In this document: one piece after another, positions 1 to 6,681 of the stretch
Layout of the letters: each line of letters starts with the position of its first letter
Numbering within the stretch: position 1 is the stretch's first letter
Assembly (NCBI GenBank): GCA_900762815.1
Contig: CAAFHX010000090.1
Span: 1-29,946, forward strand
Length of the DNA: 29,946 nt
Origin: Candidatus Avelusimicrobium facis
GTDB taxonomy: Bacteria > Elusimicrobiota > Elusimicrobia > Elusimicrobiales > Elusimicrobiaceae
Direction of reading: 5' to 3'
Notes under the pieces: generated by a model
Database searches by the model: none
What the model saw: only the letters and a program-made list of their open reading frames with translations
Told to the model about the DNA's origin: nothing
Made by a program: the position numbers and the translations under genes

Positions 1-12
1 ACTTGCCTAATG

Positions 13-66
13 TTTTTTTTTTGATAAATTTTGCGTATACGCGAAATTTAGCAAAAAAAGGAGCCT
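13..66 (+). promoter_or_regulatory. Pilin 5' leader: T-run, palindromic hairpin and Shine-Dalgarno
   Basis: A run of ten T is followed by a near-perfect 26-base palindrome at 25-50 (outer arms TAAATTTT and GAAATTTA, core GCGTATACGC), then an A-run and the Shine-Dalgarno AAGGAG at 58-63, before the ATG at 71. As RNA, the palindrome folds into one stem with only a G-U wobble. The same layout recurs at 27089-27140 in front of a pilin-less start codon. A TTGCCT at 3-8 and GATAAA at 23-28 could be -35 and -10 elements, but the 14-base spacing is short. The hairpin could be an operator or an mRNA structure; which one is not decidable here. Confidence 0.6.
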
Positions 67-70
67 CACT

Positions 71-802
71 ATGAAAAACCGTTCTACGGGCCGTTTAGGC
101 CGGTTATTCTTTAACGCCGTCCATCGGAAAAGAGGGCGGCACTCAGCCTTTCCTGAGGCGGTCGTTGCCTCTCACGCCGTCACCCTGGAAAGTTGTAGTC
201 CAGGGTCCGTTGTTACAAACAAGAGGAAAACAACGGATGCTGGACTAAGACTCTCCGGCATGACCTCATTTTATAACGGCAAAAAACCAAGTATCTGCTT
301 TGGCGGCTTTACGCTGATTGAACTTCTCGTTGTGGTCCTCATCATTGGCATTCTCGCCGCGGTGGCACTGCCGCAATATCAGGTATCGGTGGACAAGGCC
401 CGTGCGGCCAAATATTTTTCTTTAGCCCGCAGTGTGAAAGAGGCGCAGGAAAGATATTATTTGGCTAATGGGGCATATGCCGACTCCTTTGATATGTTGG
501 ATGTGCAGCTCCCTGCCGGGGGCGAATGGAACGGTGGCGACAGCCGGCGCATGAAATTTGTAAATACATCCAATAAGTTTTTTGTTGATGTATGGTCGGA
601 ATATTTGGTGGTTGGAGGATGGGACTTCTGTTTTCCCCGCTTGGTATTTGGCTATGATTACGGCACACATGCCACTTACAAAGCTGGGCAAAGATATTGC
701 TATGCACGCGACGGCCATGAGCGTGCCAAGCGTACCTGCAAAGCCTTGGGAGGGACATTCTTGTCTCAAGAAGATTCAGATATAATATTTTCCTTACCTT
801 AA
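71..802 (+). CDS. Type IV prepilin (PilE-like) with unusually long N-terminal leader
   Basis: This is a major-pilin-like or pseudopilin-like protein of 243 residues, predicted to be cut by a prepilin peptidase and assembled into a type IV pilus or related filament. The class III signal is clear: a GG at residues 78-79, then FTLIELLVVVLIIG, with Glu84 at the expected +5 position, and a hydrophobic helix to about residue 102. The C-terminal region has paired cysteines typical of Elusimicrobium-type pilins. The start at 71 has a strong Shine-Dalgarno but gives a 79-residue leader, far longer than usual. An internal ATG at 260 would give a normal 16-residue leader (MTSFYNGKKPSICFGG) but has no ribosome site. 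Part of the extra leader is a DNA repeat (172-216) also found near 22050. The gene stands alone; no pilus machinery is in the window. The class is certain, the start is not. Confidence 0.85.
   Translation: MKNRSTGRLGRLFFNAVHRKRGRHSAFPEAVVASHAVTLESCSPGSVVTNKRKTTDAGLRLSGMTSFYNGKKPSICFGGFTLIELLVVVLIIGILAAVALPQYQVSVDKARAAKYFSLARSVKEAQERYYLANGAYADSFDMLDVQLPAGGEWNGGDSRRMKFVNTSNKFFVDVWSEYLVVGGWDFCFPRLVFGYDYGTHATYKAGQRYCYARDGHERAKRTCKALGGTFLSQEDSDIIFSLP
172..216 (+). repeat. Interspersed repeat inside the pilin leader (copy 1)
   Basis: A 21-base block at 172-192, containing CACGCCGTC and ending GGAAAG, matches 19 of 21 bases at 22069-22089. A second 18-base block at 199-216, ending CCGTTGTTAC, matches 17 of 18 bases at 22048-22065. 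The order of the two blocks is swapped between loci, as expected if each locus samples a tandem array. ACCCTGGA at 182-189 and TCCAGGGT at 199-206 form an 8-bp inverted repeat. Here the repeat is read through in frame with the pilin. Confidence 0.6.
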
Positions 803-830
803 GGCTGGATCAATTTTTAGTTACAAAAAA

Positions 831-870
831 ATAACCCCCGGATTTCACGAATCCCGGGGGCTTTGTTTTT
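831..870. terminator. Bidirectional intrinsic terminator (pilin / LOG gene)
   Basis: CCCCCGGATT and AATCCCGGGGG form a GC-rich stem with an A-run on the left and a T-rich tract on the right. It lies between the convergent pilin and LOG-family genes, so it can end transcription from both sides. Confidence 0.85.
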
Positions 871-880
871 ATATTTCGCT

Positions 881-1711
881 TTATTTAATCTTGTAGAACT
901 TGGCGATAATGTCCCACGCTTCTTGGGCGGTGTCTACAATGTGGCAGGTGCGGGCCTCGTCATTGTCAATCACGCCGTAGGAAGCCAGCGCCTTGAAATT
1001 GACCACGGAGCTCCAAAATTCCCGGCCTACCAGGATGACGGGGATTTCCTCTTTTTTGCCCGTCTTAATCAGCGTCAAAATTTCAAACAATTCATCAAAG
1101 GTGCCATATCCGCCCGGCAGCACCACAAACGCGCGCGAGCGCATCACCAGGTGCAGTTTGCGGATGGCGAAGTAATGAAACAGAAAAGCCAAATTTTTGC
1201 TGATATACGGGTTGGGGTGCTGTTCATGCGGCAGCGTGACGTTAAAGCCTACGCTCTTGCCGCCGTTTTCAAAGGCACCGCGGTTGGCCGCTTCCATCAG
1301 CCCCGGGCCGCCGCCGGTTACTACGGCAAAGCGGTTTTTGCCTTTTTTCACCACCAATTTGGCCAACTCCCGGCCCACTTCGTAATACTTGGACAAAGAC
1401 AGCAACCCTTCGGCCTCGCTCAGGCGCTCTTGCAAGGCTTTGCTCTTGGGGTTTTTGGCTAAATTCTTTTTGGCTTGGGCCACTTTGGCCTTGGCTTCTT
1501 TTTCCGGCTGGACGCGCGCGCTGCCAAAGCACACAACGCTTTGGGTAATGTTGAGTGCTTGCAGGTACAGCTCCGGCTTGAGTACTTCCAGCTCAATGCG
1601 CACCGGGCGCATGACCGGGCGGTTTAATAAGTCAATGTCTTCATACGCGCGAATATAGGAACTTTCGTGTTCAATGCTGGCTACCGTTTGTTTTTTAGCA
1701 TTTTTTTTCAT
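881..1711 (-). CDS. LOG-family (TIGR00730) nucleotide 5'-monophosphate nucleosidase
   Basis: This 276-residue Rossmann-fold protein belongs to the LOG / former 'lysine decarboxylase-like' family, whose members hydrolyse the N-glycosidic bond of nucleoside 5'-monophosphates. Visible motifs are CFGSARV (start of the fold), VVTGGGPGLMEAANRGA (phosphate-binding loop) and the signature PGGYGTFDELFE with its catalytic glutamate. A charged, Lys-rich segment follows the first strand, and the N-terminal 60 residues are an extension relative to minimal LOG proteins. Its start overlaps the end of dxs by 17 bases, so translation is probably coupled and it is the last gene of ispA-dxs-LOG. Substrate cannot be told from sequence; whether it acts on cytokinin-like or ordinary nucleotides is unknown. 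Confidence 0.85.
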   Translation of the reverse strand: MKKNAKKQTVASIEHESSYIRAYEDIDLLNRPVMRPVRIELEVLKPELYLQALNITQSVVCFGSARVQPEKEAKAKVAQAKKNLAKNPKSKALQERLSEAEGLLSLSKYYEVGRELAKLVVKKGKNRFAVVTGGGPGLMEAANRGAFENGGKSVGFNVTLPHEQHPNPYISKNLAFLFHYFAIRKLHLVMRSRAFVVLPGGYGTFDELFEILTLIKTGKKEEIPVILVGREFWSSVVNFKALASYGVIDNDEARTCHIVDTAQEAWDIIAKFYKIK

Positions 1712-3569
1712 GGGGTTGTCTGCTCCACAGAAGTATTTTTTCAGCCATTTGCTCCGGCATCAGCCCCAGCTGCTCTTGCAGCTGGGCCACCTTGCCGTGC
1801 TCTACAAATTCATCCGGCAGCCCCAGGCGCAGCAGTTCAAACGCCCGGTCTTGCCCGGTCAAATATTCCGCCACCGCGCTGCCAAAACCGCCGCAGAGGC
1901 TGTTGTCCTCTAAGGTAACGATGCGGGGGGAATGGGTGAGGGCCTCATCTAAAATAGCGGTGTCTAAGGGTTTGACAAAGCGTGCATTGATCACCCCGGC
2001 GTGCAGGCCCTTCTTTTCCAATAGTCGGGCCGTTTCCAGGGCGGGGTAGACCCGGTTGCCAATGGCCACCAAGGTCAAATCCTTTCCTTTCTTCATCCAA
2101 ACGCCTTTGCCGATGGGCAGGTCTTTGAGCTCTGGGTCCACCGGTACGTTGAACCCGGCTCCGCGCGGATAGCGCAGGACAAACGGTTTGCCGCTGTCTA
2201 AGCCTGTTTTGAGCAGGTGGCCCAGCTCGTTTTCATCGGCGGGCGCAGCCAGCACCAGGTTAGGGGTGCTGCGCAAGAAGCTTAAATCAAACATGCCGTG
2301 GTGCGTGGGGCCGTCTTCGCCCACCAGCCCGGCGCGGTCCAAGGCAAAGACCACGGGCAGATTTTGCAAGGCGATGTCATGCACAATTTGGTCGTAGCAG
2401 CGTTGGGCAAAGGAGGAATAGACCGCCACGACGGGTTTTAACCCTTCGGCGGCCAAGCCGGCGGCGAAGGTGGCCGCGTGCTCCTCGGCAATACCGACGT
2501 CAAAAAAGCGTTGGGGAAATTTTTCGCGGAAGGCGGCCAACCCGGTCCCCTCGGGCATGGCGGCGGTAATGGCGTTGATTTTTTTGTCCGCTTGCGCCAG
2601 CTTGACCATCGCGTCGGAAAAGGCCTTGGTAAAGGTAATGCGGTCGCTTTGGCCGATGGTATCTCCGGTATCGGCGTCAAAAATGCCGACGCCGTGGAAT
2701 TTGGTCGGTTTTTCTTCGGCGGGGGGATAGCCCTTTCCCTTTTTGGTAACCACGTGCAACAGCACCGGGCCTTTGACATCTTTTACGCTTTCCAACACGT
2801 CAATCATGGCGTCTATATCATTGCCGTTGACGGGGCCGAAATAGCGAAAGCCCATCTCTTCAAAAATCGTACCCGGGAACAAAATAGACCGCGCTTTTTT
2901 GGCCAGCTTGGCGGCATTATTGCCTAGTTCGTCAAAGCGTTTTAAGAAGTGGGTGGCTTTTTCCTCGGCCAGTTGCACGTATTTTTTGGTCAGCAGTTTG
3001 GTCAAAAACTGCCCCAGCGCACCCACGCGCTTGGAGATAAACATTTGGTTATCGTTTAAGATGACCAGCATGTCCGTGGCCAGCAGCCCGGCGTTTTGCA
3101 TGGCTTCATAGGCCATGCCGCCCGTCAGTGCGCCGTCAGCCACCAAGGCAATAACCTTGCTGTCGGCCTTCTTTTGGTCGCGCGCAATGGCCATGCCCAG
3201 CGCCGCCGACAGCGCCGTGCTGGCATGCCCTACCCCAAAATCATCATACTTGCTTTCGCTGCGTTTGGGAAAGCCGCTCAGACCGCCCTTTTGGCGGATG
3301 GTGCTGAATTTGCCCTGCCGTCCGGTCAGCAGTTTGTGCGCATAGGCTTGGTGCCCGGTGTCAAAGACCAGCTTGTCTTTGGGCGTATTGAAGACATAAT
3401 GCAGCGCGGTAATGATTTCCACCGCGCCCAAGCTGGAGCCCAAGTGGCCGCCGTTATGGCTGGTGGTGCGGATGATTTCCTCGCGCAGTTCTTGGCAAAG
3501 TTGCGGCAACAGCTCACGCTTGATATTGCGCAAGTCGGCCGGGTTTTTGACGGTGGGCAATACTTTCAT
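1695..3569 (-). CDS. dxs: 1-deoxy-D-xylulose-5-phosphate synthase
   Basis: Dxs condenses pyruvate and glyceraldehyde 3-phosphate to DXP, the first step of the MEP isoprenoid pathway, using thiamine diphosphate in the cytoplasm. At 624 residues it is the normal length. Visible motifs are the FDTGHQAYAHK segment near residue 70, the ThDP/Mg motif at 144-174 ending in LNDN, and DRAGLVGEDGPTHHG and YPRG in the C-terminal half. The usual GDG of the metal site reads ADG here (Ala144-Asp145-Gly146); the Asp is kept. The start at 3569 has a good AAGGAG. It sits 9 bases after ispA, matching the common ispA-dxs pairing that supplies polyprenyl diphosphates. Confidence 0.95.
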   Translation of the reverse strand: MKVLPTVKNPADLRNIKRELLPQLCQELREEIIRTTSHNGGHLGSSLGAVEIITALHYVFNTPKDKLVFDTGHQAYAHKLLTGRQGKFSTIRQKGGLSGFPKRSESKYDDFGVGHASTALSAALGMAIARDQKKADSKVIALVADGALTGGMAYEAMQNAGLLATDMLVILNDNQMFISKRVGALGQFLTKLLTKKYVQLAEEKATHFLKRFDELGNNAAKLAKKARSILFPGTIFEEMGFRYFGPVNGNDIDAMIDVLESVKDVKGPVLLHVVTKKGKGYPPAEEKPTKFHGVGIFDADTGDTIGQSDRITFTKAFSDAMVKLAQADKKINAITAAMPEGTGLAAFREKFPQRFFDVGIAEEHAATFAAGLAAEGLKPVVAVYSSFAQRCYDQIVHDIALQNLPVVFALDRAGLVGEDGPTHHGMFDLSFLRSTPNLVLAAPADENELGHLLKTGLDSGKPFVLRYPRGAGFNVPVDPELKDLPIGKGVWMKKGKDLTLVAIGNRVYPALETARLLEKKGLHAGVINARFVKPLDTAILDEALTHSPRIVTLEDNSLCGGFGSAVAEYLTGQDRAFELLRLGLPDEFVEHGKVAQLQEQLGLMPEQMAEKILLWSRQPHEKKC

Positions 3570-3578
3570 GCAAACTCC

Positions 3579-4634
3579 TTAATAGGTACGGGTCTTAAAA
3601 AATTCCGCCATGCAATACAGCGGGGCTAAGTTTTTGCGGCGGGCCGTTTTAAGGCTGTCCAACGCCCTTTGCGCTTTGGCGATGAGCAGCTGCGCGTGTT
3701 TGCGGCTGCCTTCCAAGCCGTAGAGGCTGACAAAGGTCAATTTGCCGTTTTGCGCATCGCTGTTGGATTTGCCCAGTTGCTTGGCGCTGGCGGTAACGTC
3801 TAAAATATCGTCTACAATTTGGAACACCAGGCCGATGCACTCGGCATATTTTTGGATGTGTTTCAAATCGGCCCCTTTGACCCCGGCCAGCAAGGCCCCC
3901 GTTTCCACGCTGGCGCGGATGAGCGCGCCGGTTTTATTGGCGTGAATGTAGAGCAAAACATTTTCCGGCGTGGTTTCTTTGACGCTTTGGGGCAACAGGA
4001 AGTAATGCAAGGTCTTGCCTGCTAATTTTTTGGAGGTTTTTTGGATTTTTTCCGCCCGGGCGCTGGCGGCCTCTTGCGTGCCCATGCCCTCGGCATATAC
4101 GTCGGCGGTTTGGCCGCCCACCATGCCCGACGCCCCGGCCAAGTGCGCAAAATGCTGCAAGGCGTTTAAGGTGTTTTCCGCCCCGACGGATTTGATTTTG
4201 CCGTTTTGGGCAAAAACTTCAAACACATAGGTCAGCAAGGCATCCCCGGCCAGCAGGGAGAGGTCCTCTCCAAACACTTTGTGATTGGTGGGTTTGCCCC
4301 GGCGCAGGTCGTCGTTGTCCATGCAGGGCAGGTCATCGTGAATTAAAGAATAAGTGTGCAGCATTTCCAATGCGCAGGCCGCCGGCATGACATCGGCGGC
4401 TTTTTTACCAAAGGCTTCGGCGGTGGCCAAGGCCAAAATGGGCCGCACGCGTTTGCCGCCGGCTTGCAAGGAGTAATCCATGGCATCGGTCAAAATTTTA
4501 GGCGCATTGGGGATTTTGGCGGTAAATTTGGCTAAATTCTTTTCAATCAATTGGGCGCGTTCTTTGAGGTACGCGTCAAAGGCTTTCATTTCTTTGGAGT
4601 GGTCGGCGCAGGCTGCGCAGCAAGGTTTATTCAT
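3579..4634 (-). CDS. ispA: Polyprenyl diphosphate synthase (farnesyl/geranylgeranyl type)
   Basis: This trans-prenyltransferase builds C15-C20 diphosphates from IPP and DMAPP. The first Asp-rich motif is DDLPCMD at residues 100-106, the bacterial DDxxxxD type, followed by NDDLRRGKP; the second is DDILD at 275-279. GGKRVRP (59-65) and KTGALIRA (234-241) are also present. I choose the ATG at 4634 because GAGGAG precedes it and because a -10 (TATAAT, 4670-4665 minus) lies just upstream; a longer frame to 4703 would start before that promoter. The 351-residue protein is longer than the usual ~295. It has a Cys-rich N-terminus (CCAAC) and about 30 extra residues near 185-225, before KTGALI. It is the first gene of the operon with dxs. 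Confidence 0.93.
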   Translation of the reverse strand: MNKPCCAACADHSKEMKAFDAYLKERAQLIEKNLAKFTAKIPNAPKILTDAMDYSLQAGGKRVRPILALATAEAFGKKAADVMPAACALEMLHTYSLIHDDLPCMDNDDLRRGKPTNHKVFGEDLSLLAGDALLTYVFEVFAQNGKIKSVGAENTLNALQHFAHLAGASGMVGGQTADVYAEGMGTQEAASARAEKIQKTSKKLAGKTLHYFLLPQSVKETTPENVLLYIHANKTGALIRASVETGALLAGVKGADLKHIQKYAECIGLVFQIVDDILDVTASAKQLGKSNSDAQNGKLTFVSLYGLEGSRKHAQLLIAKAQRALDSLKTARRKNLAPLYCMAEFFKTRTY

Positions 4635-4664
4635 AATCTCCTCTACTGTTGGGGTATTTATTCT

Positions 4665-4670
4665 ATTATA
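4665..4670 (-). promoter_or_regulatory. -10 element for the ispA-dxs-LOG operon
   Basis: TATAAT on the minus strand predicts a start of transcription near 4658 and a leader of about 24 bases carrying GAGGAG. No convincing -35 is visible in the GC-repeat (GCGCGCGC) upstream. Confidence 0.5.
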
Positions 4671-4708
4671 CATTAATGCGGCGCGCGCGCGTAGGCCAAG
4701 CAAAAAGA

Positions 4709-4714
4709 TATAAT
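4709..4714 (+). promoter_or_regulatory. -10 element of hydF, 6 bases from its ATG
   Basis: A perfect TATAAT is followed by exactly six bases and then the hydF ATG at 4721. Transcription would begin at or next to the A of the start codon, and there is no Shine-Dalgarno, so a leaderless mRNA is predicted. It is back to back with the ispA promoter. Confidence 0.55.
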
Positions 4715-4720
4715 AAAACT

Positions 4721-5890
4721 ATGGTAAAAATCAACAGACCGCATATCGGCATTTTTGGCAGAATGAATGTGGGCAAAAGCTCCCTGATTAACGCCCTGAC
4801 CGGGCAGGAAACCGCCTTGGTGGCTGCGGTGCCGGGCACGACGACGGACCCCGTCAAAAAGATTATGGAAATTTTGGGCATCGGCCCGGTGACGCTGGTG
4901 GATACGGCCGGGTTGGACGATGTGTCGGACCTGGGGCCGCAGCGCGTGGCCAAGACCCAAGAGGCCTTGCGCCAGTGTGATTTGGCCCTTATTGTATTTG
5001 CCGATGCGTTCGGCTCTTACGAAAAAGAGTTGGCCGCCCAATGCCGCGCGCAACACACGCCGTTTTTCTTTGTGCACAATAAAAGCGATTTGTTCCCGGC
5101 GGTCGCGCCGGAGCTGGAAGGGACCGAAGTGGTGGAGTTTTCTTGCCGGGGCGCAGATACGGCCGATTTGCTCTCGGCCATTCTCCGCACGCTGCCGTCA
5201 AGCGCCTATGCCCCGGACGATATTTTTGGGGGCTTGGTGGGGGAAAATGACGAAGTGGTGCTGGTGATGCCCATAGACGCTTCCGCACCGGAGGGACGCA
5301 TTATTTTGCCGCAGGTGCAGGCGGTGCGCGGGCTGTTGGATGTGCGGGCGGTGGGAATTTGCTTGCAGCCGTCTCAGCTGGCCGGATGGCTAAAAAAACA
5401 CACCCCCCAATTGGTGGTAACCGATTCGCAGGCCTTTGCGCAAGTGAGCGCTTGGGTGCCCCCGCAGGTGCCGCTGACCAGTTTTAGTATTTTGTTTTCC
5501 CGGTTGAAGGGAGATTTTGGGTTGTTTTTGCAAGGCACCCCGCAGATAGATCACTTGCAGGACGGGGACCGGGTGCTGATTTTGGAGTCCTGCTCGCACA
5601 GCGTTAACAAGTGCGATGACATCGGCCGGGTGAAAATTCCGGCGTGGCTGCAAAAAAAGACGGGCAAAAAATTGCAATTTGAAGTGCTGGCGAACTTAGA
5701 CCCGCTGCCGGAAAATTTGGCTGACTACAAGCTGGCCATCCAATGCGGGGGCTGCATGGTAACGCGCCGGCAAATCTTAAACCGGGTTGCGCGTTTGGCC
5801 GCCGCCGGCGTACCCGTGAGCAACTACGGCATGAGCATTGCCTGGTGCACGGGAATTTTTGACCGCGTAACGGAAATCTTCCGCCGTTAG
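4721..5890 (+). CDS. hydF: [FeFe]-hydrogenase maturation GTPase HydF
   Basis: HydF is the scaffold that receives the 2Fe subcluster built by HydE and HydG and hands it to the hydrogenase. The N-terminal GTPase shows GRMNVGKSSL (P-loop), PGTTTDP, DTAGLDD and NKSD in order. The C-terminal iron-sulfur part has CSH at Cys291-His293, then DIGRVKIP, and CGGC at 342-345. The family motif is CxH-x(46-53)-HCxxC; here the second His position is Gln341, with 47 residues between. The 389-residue length is normal. I choose ATG 4721 over the in-frame 4649 because homologous HydF sequence begins here and the promoter abuts it. No hydE, hydG or hydrogenase genes are adjacent. Confidence 0.95.
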   Translation: MVKINRPHIGIFGRMNVGKSSLINALTGQETALVAAVPGTTTDPVKKIMEILGIGPVTLVDTAGLDDVSDLGPQRVAKTQEALRQCDLALIVFADAFGSYEKELAAQCRAQHTPFFFVHNKSDLFPAVAPELEGTEVVEFSCRGADTADLLSAILRTLPSSAYAPDDIFGGLVGENDEVVLVMPIDASAPEGRIILPQVQAVRGLLDVRAVGICLQPSQLAGWLKKHTPQLVVTDSQAFAQVSAWVPPQVPLTSFSILFSRLKGDFGLFLQGTPQIDHLQDGDRVLILESCSHSVNKCDDIGRVKIPAWLQKKTGKKLQFEVLANLDPLPENLADYKLAIQCGGCMVTRRQILNRVARLAAAGVPVSNYGMSIAWCTGIFDRVTEIFRR

Positions 5891-5891
5891 C

Positions 5892-5920
5892 TTGACAGGT
5901 GCGCGCGCGGCCTTTATACT
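5892..5920 (+). promoter_or_regulatory. Sigma-70-type promoter for the 5939 gene
   Basis: TTGACA at 5892-5897 and TATACT at 5915-5920 have a 17-base spacer, the best housekeeping-type promoter in the window. It begins one base after the hydF stop codon. AAAGAGG at 5925-5931 then serves the ATG at 5939. Confidence 0.8.
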
Positions 5921-5938
5921 ATATAAAGAGGCATAACT

Positions 5939-6499
5939 ATGCAAAAATTACTCTTTTTATTTTTCTTGTGCGGGGTGCTGCCTTTGGCTGCCGCTCCCGT
6001 GACGGAGGTAAGCGTAACGCATCCTACGACCACCGTCAAGGTCTTGCGGCCCACCACCTCGGGGGCCGTCAGCCGCCCGGTAACCGTGCCCAGCGTGCAG
6101 ACCAAGCCCGTTACCACGGTGGAGGTCATCCGCCCGGTTACGCCGGGGGCCGCCACGCGGCAGCAGGGCTGGACCGGTGGAAAAGGAATGTCAGCCCCGG
6201 CGCCGGCTGCCAAAACCGCCGCCACGGGCAGCAGTTATACGCCCAGTTATAAACAGGCTAAAAAATTGGATGCCCCCAAAGCCGCCGGCTTGGGTGCGGG
6301 CAGTGCCGGCTTGGGCGGTATGACGAGCGCGCAAGCGGCGCAAAAGGACCGCGACGCACAGGCTTTTGAGTCGGTTAAGGGGGAAAGCTCCCAGCTTTCT
6401 ATTGACGACGTACTCAAAAAGACCAAAATGCCCGAAGGCTTGGCCTCTAAGTTAAAACAGCGCAATTTTGAAGCCGCCAAAATGAACAACAAAAAATAA
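5939..6499 (+). CDS. Secreted Thr/Val/Pro-rich protein of unknown function
   Basis: I do not recognise this 186-residue protein. It has a signal peptide (MQKLLFLFFLCGVLPLAAA, cut near residue 19), so it is exported to the periplasm or beyond. Residues 20-80 are rich in Thr, Val and Pro and carry loosely repeated phrases such as TTVKVLRPTTSGAVSRPV and TTVEVIRPVTPGAATR. The middle is Ala/Gly-rich and probably disordered, and the C-terminus is charged and basic (KLKQRNFEAAKMNNKK). It has its own promoter and its own terminator, so it is a single-gene unit. A structural or envelope role is possible but only a guess. Confidence 0.75.
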   Translation: MQKLLFLFFLCGVLPLAAAPVTEVSVTHPTTTVKVLRPTTSGAVSRPVTVPSVQTKPVTTVEVIRPVTPGAATRQQGWTGGKGMSAPAPAAKTAATGSSYTPSYKQAKKLDAPKAAGLGAGSAGLGGMTSAQAAQKDRDAQAFESVKGESSQLSIDDVLKKTKMPEGLASKLKQRNFEAAKMNNKK

Positions 6500-6512
6500 T
6501 CTGCCGCTGATG

Positions 6513-6548
6513 AAAAAACCCCGGGTTTTTCGCCCGGGGCTTTTTGTG
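6513..6548 (+). terminator. Intrinsic terminator after the 5939 gene
   Basis: CCCCGGG and CCCGGGG form a stem around a short T-rich loop, preceded by an A-run and followed by CTTTTTG. It separates the secreted-protein gene from the antiporter gene. Confidence 0.85.
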
Positions 6549-6681
6549 CTGTCTACTTTGCATAAGGGGGATAACAAAGCGTGCGGCCGGGGCCGGCTCC
6601 TTGGCGGCGCAGAGACGTCCCCGTGTACGAGCTCTAAATTATGTAAAATAATATATATTCTACGACCGAGAGGTAAAACTT

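Noticed and set aside
863..1462. A 199-codon plus-strand frame opposite the LOG gene
   Set aside because: It is the reverse shadow of a clearly conserved gene, with no signal of its own and no ribosome site.
3096..3629. A 177-codon plus-strand frame inside dxs
   Set aside because: Antisense shadow of a full-length, motif-complete dxs; the codon choice of the opposite strand explains it.
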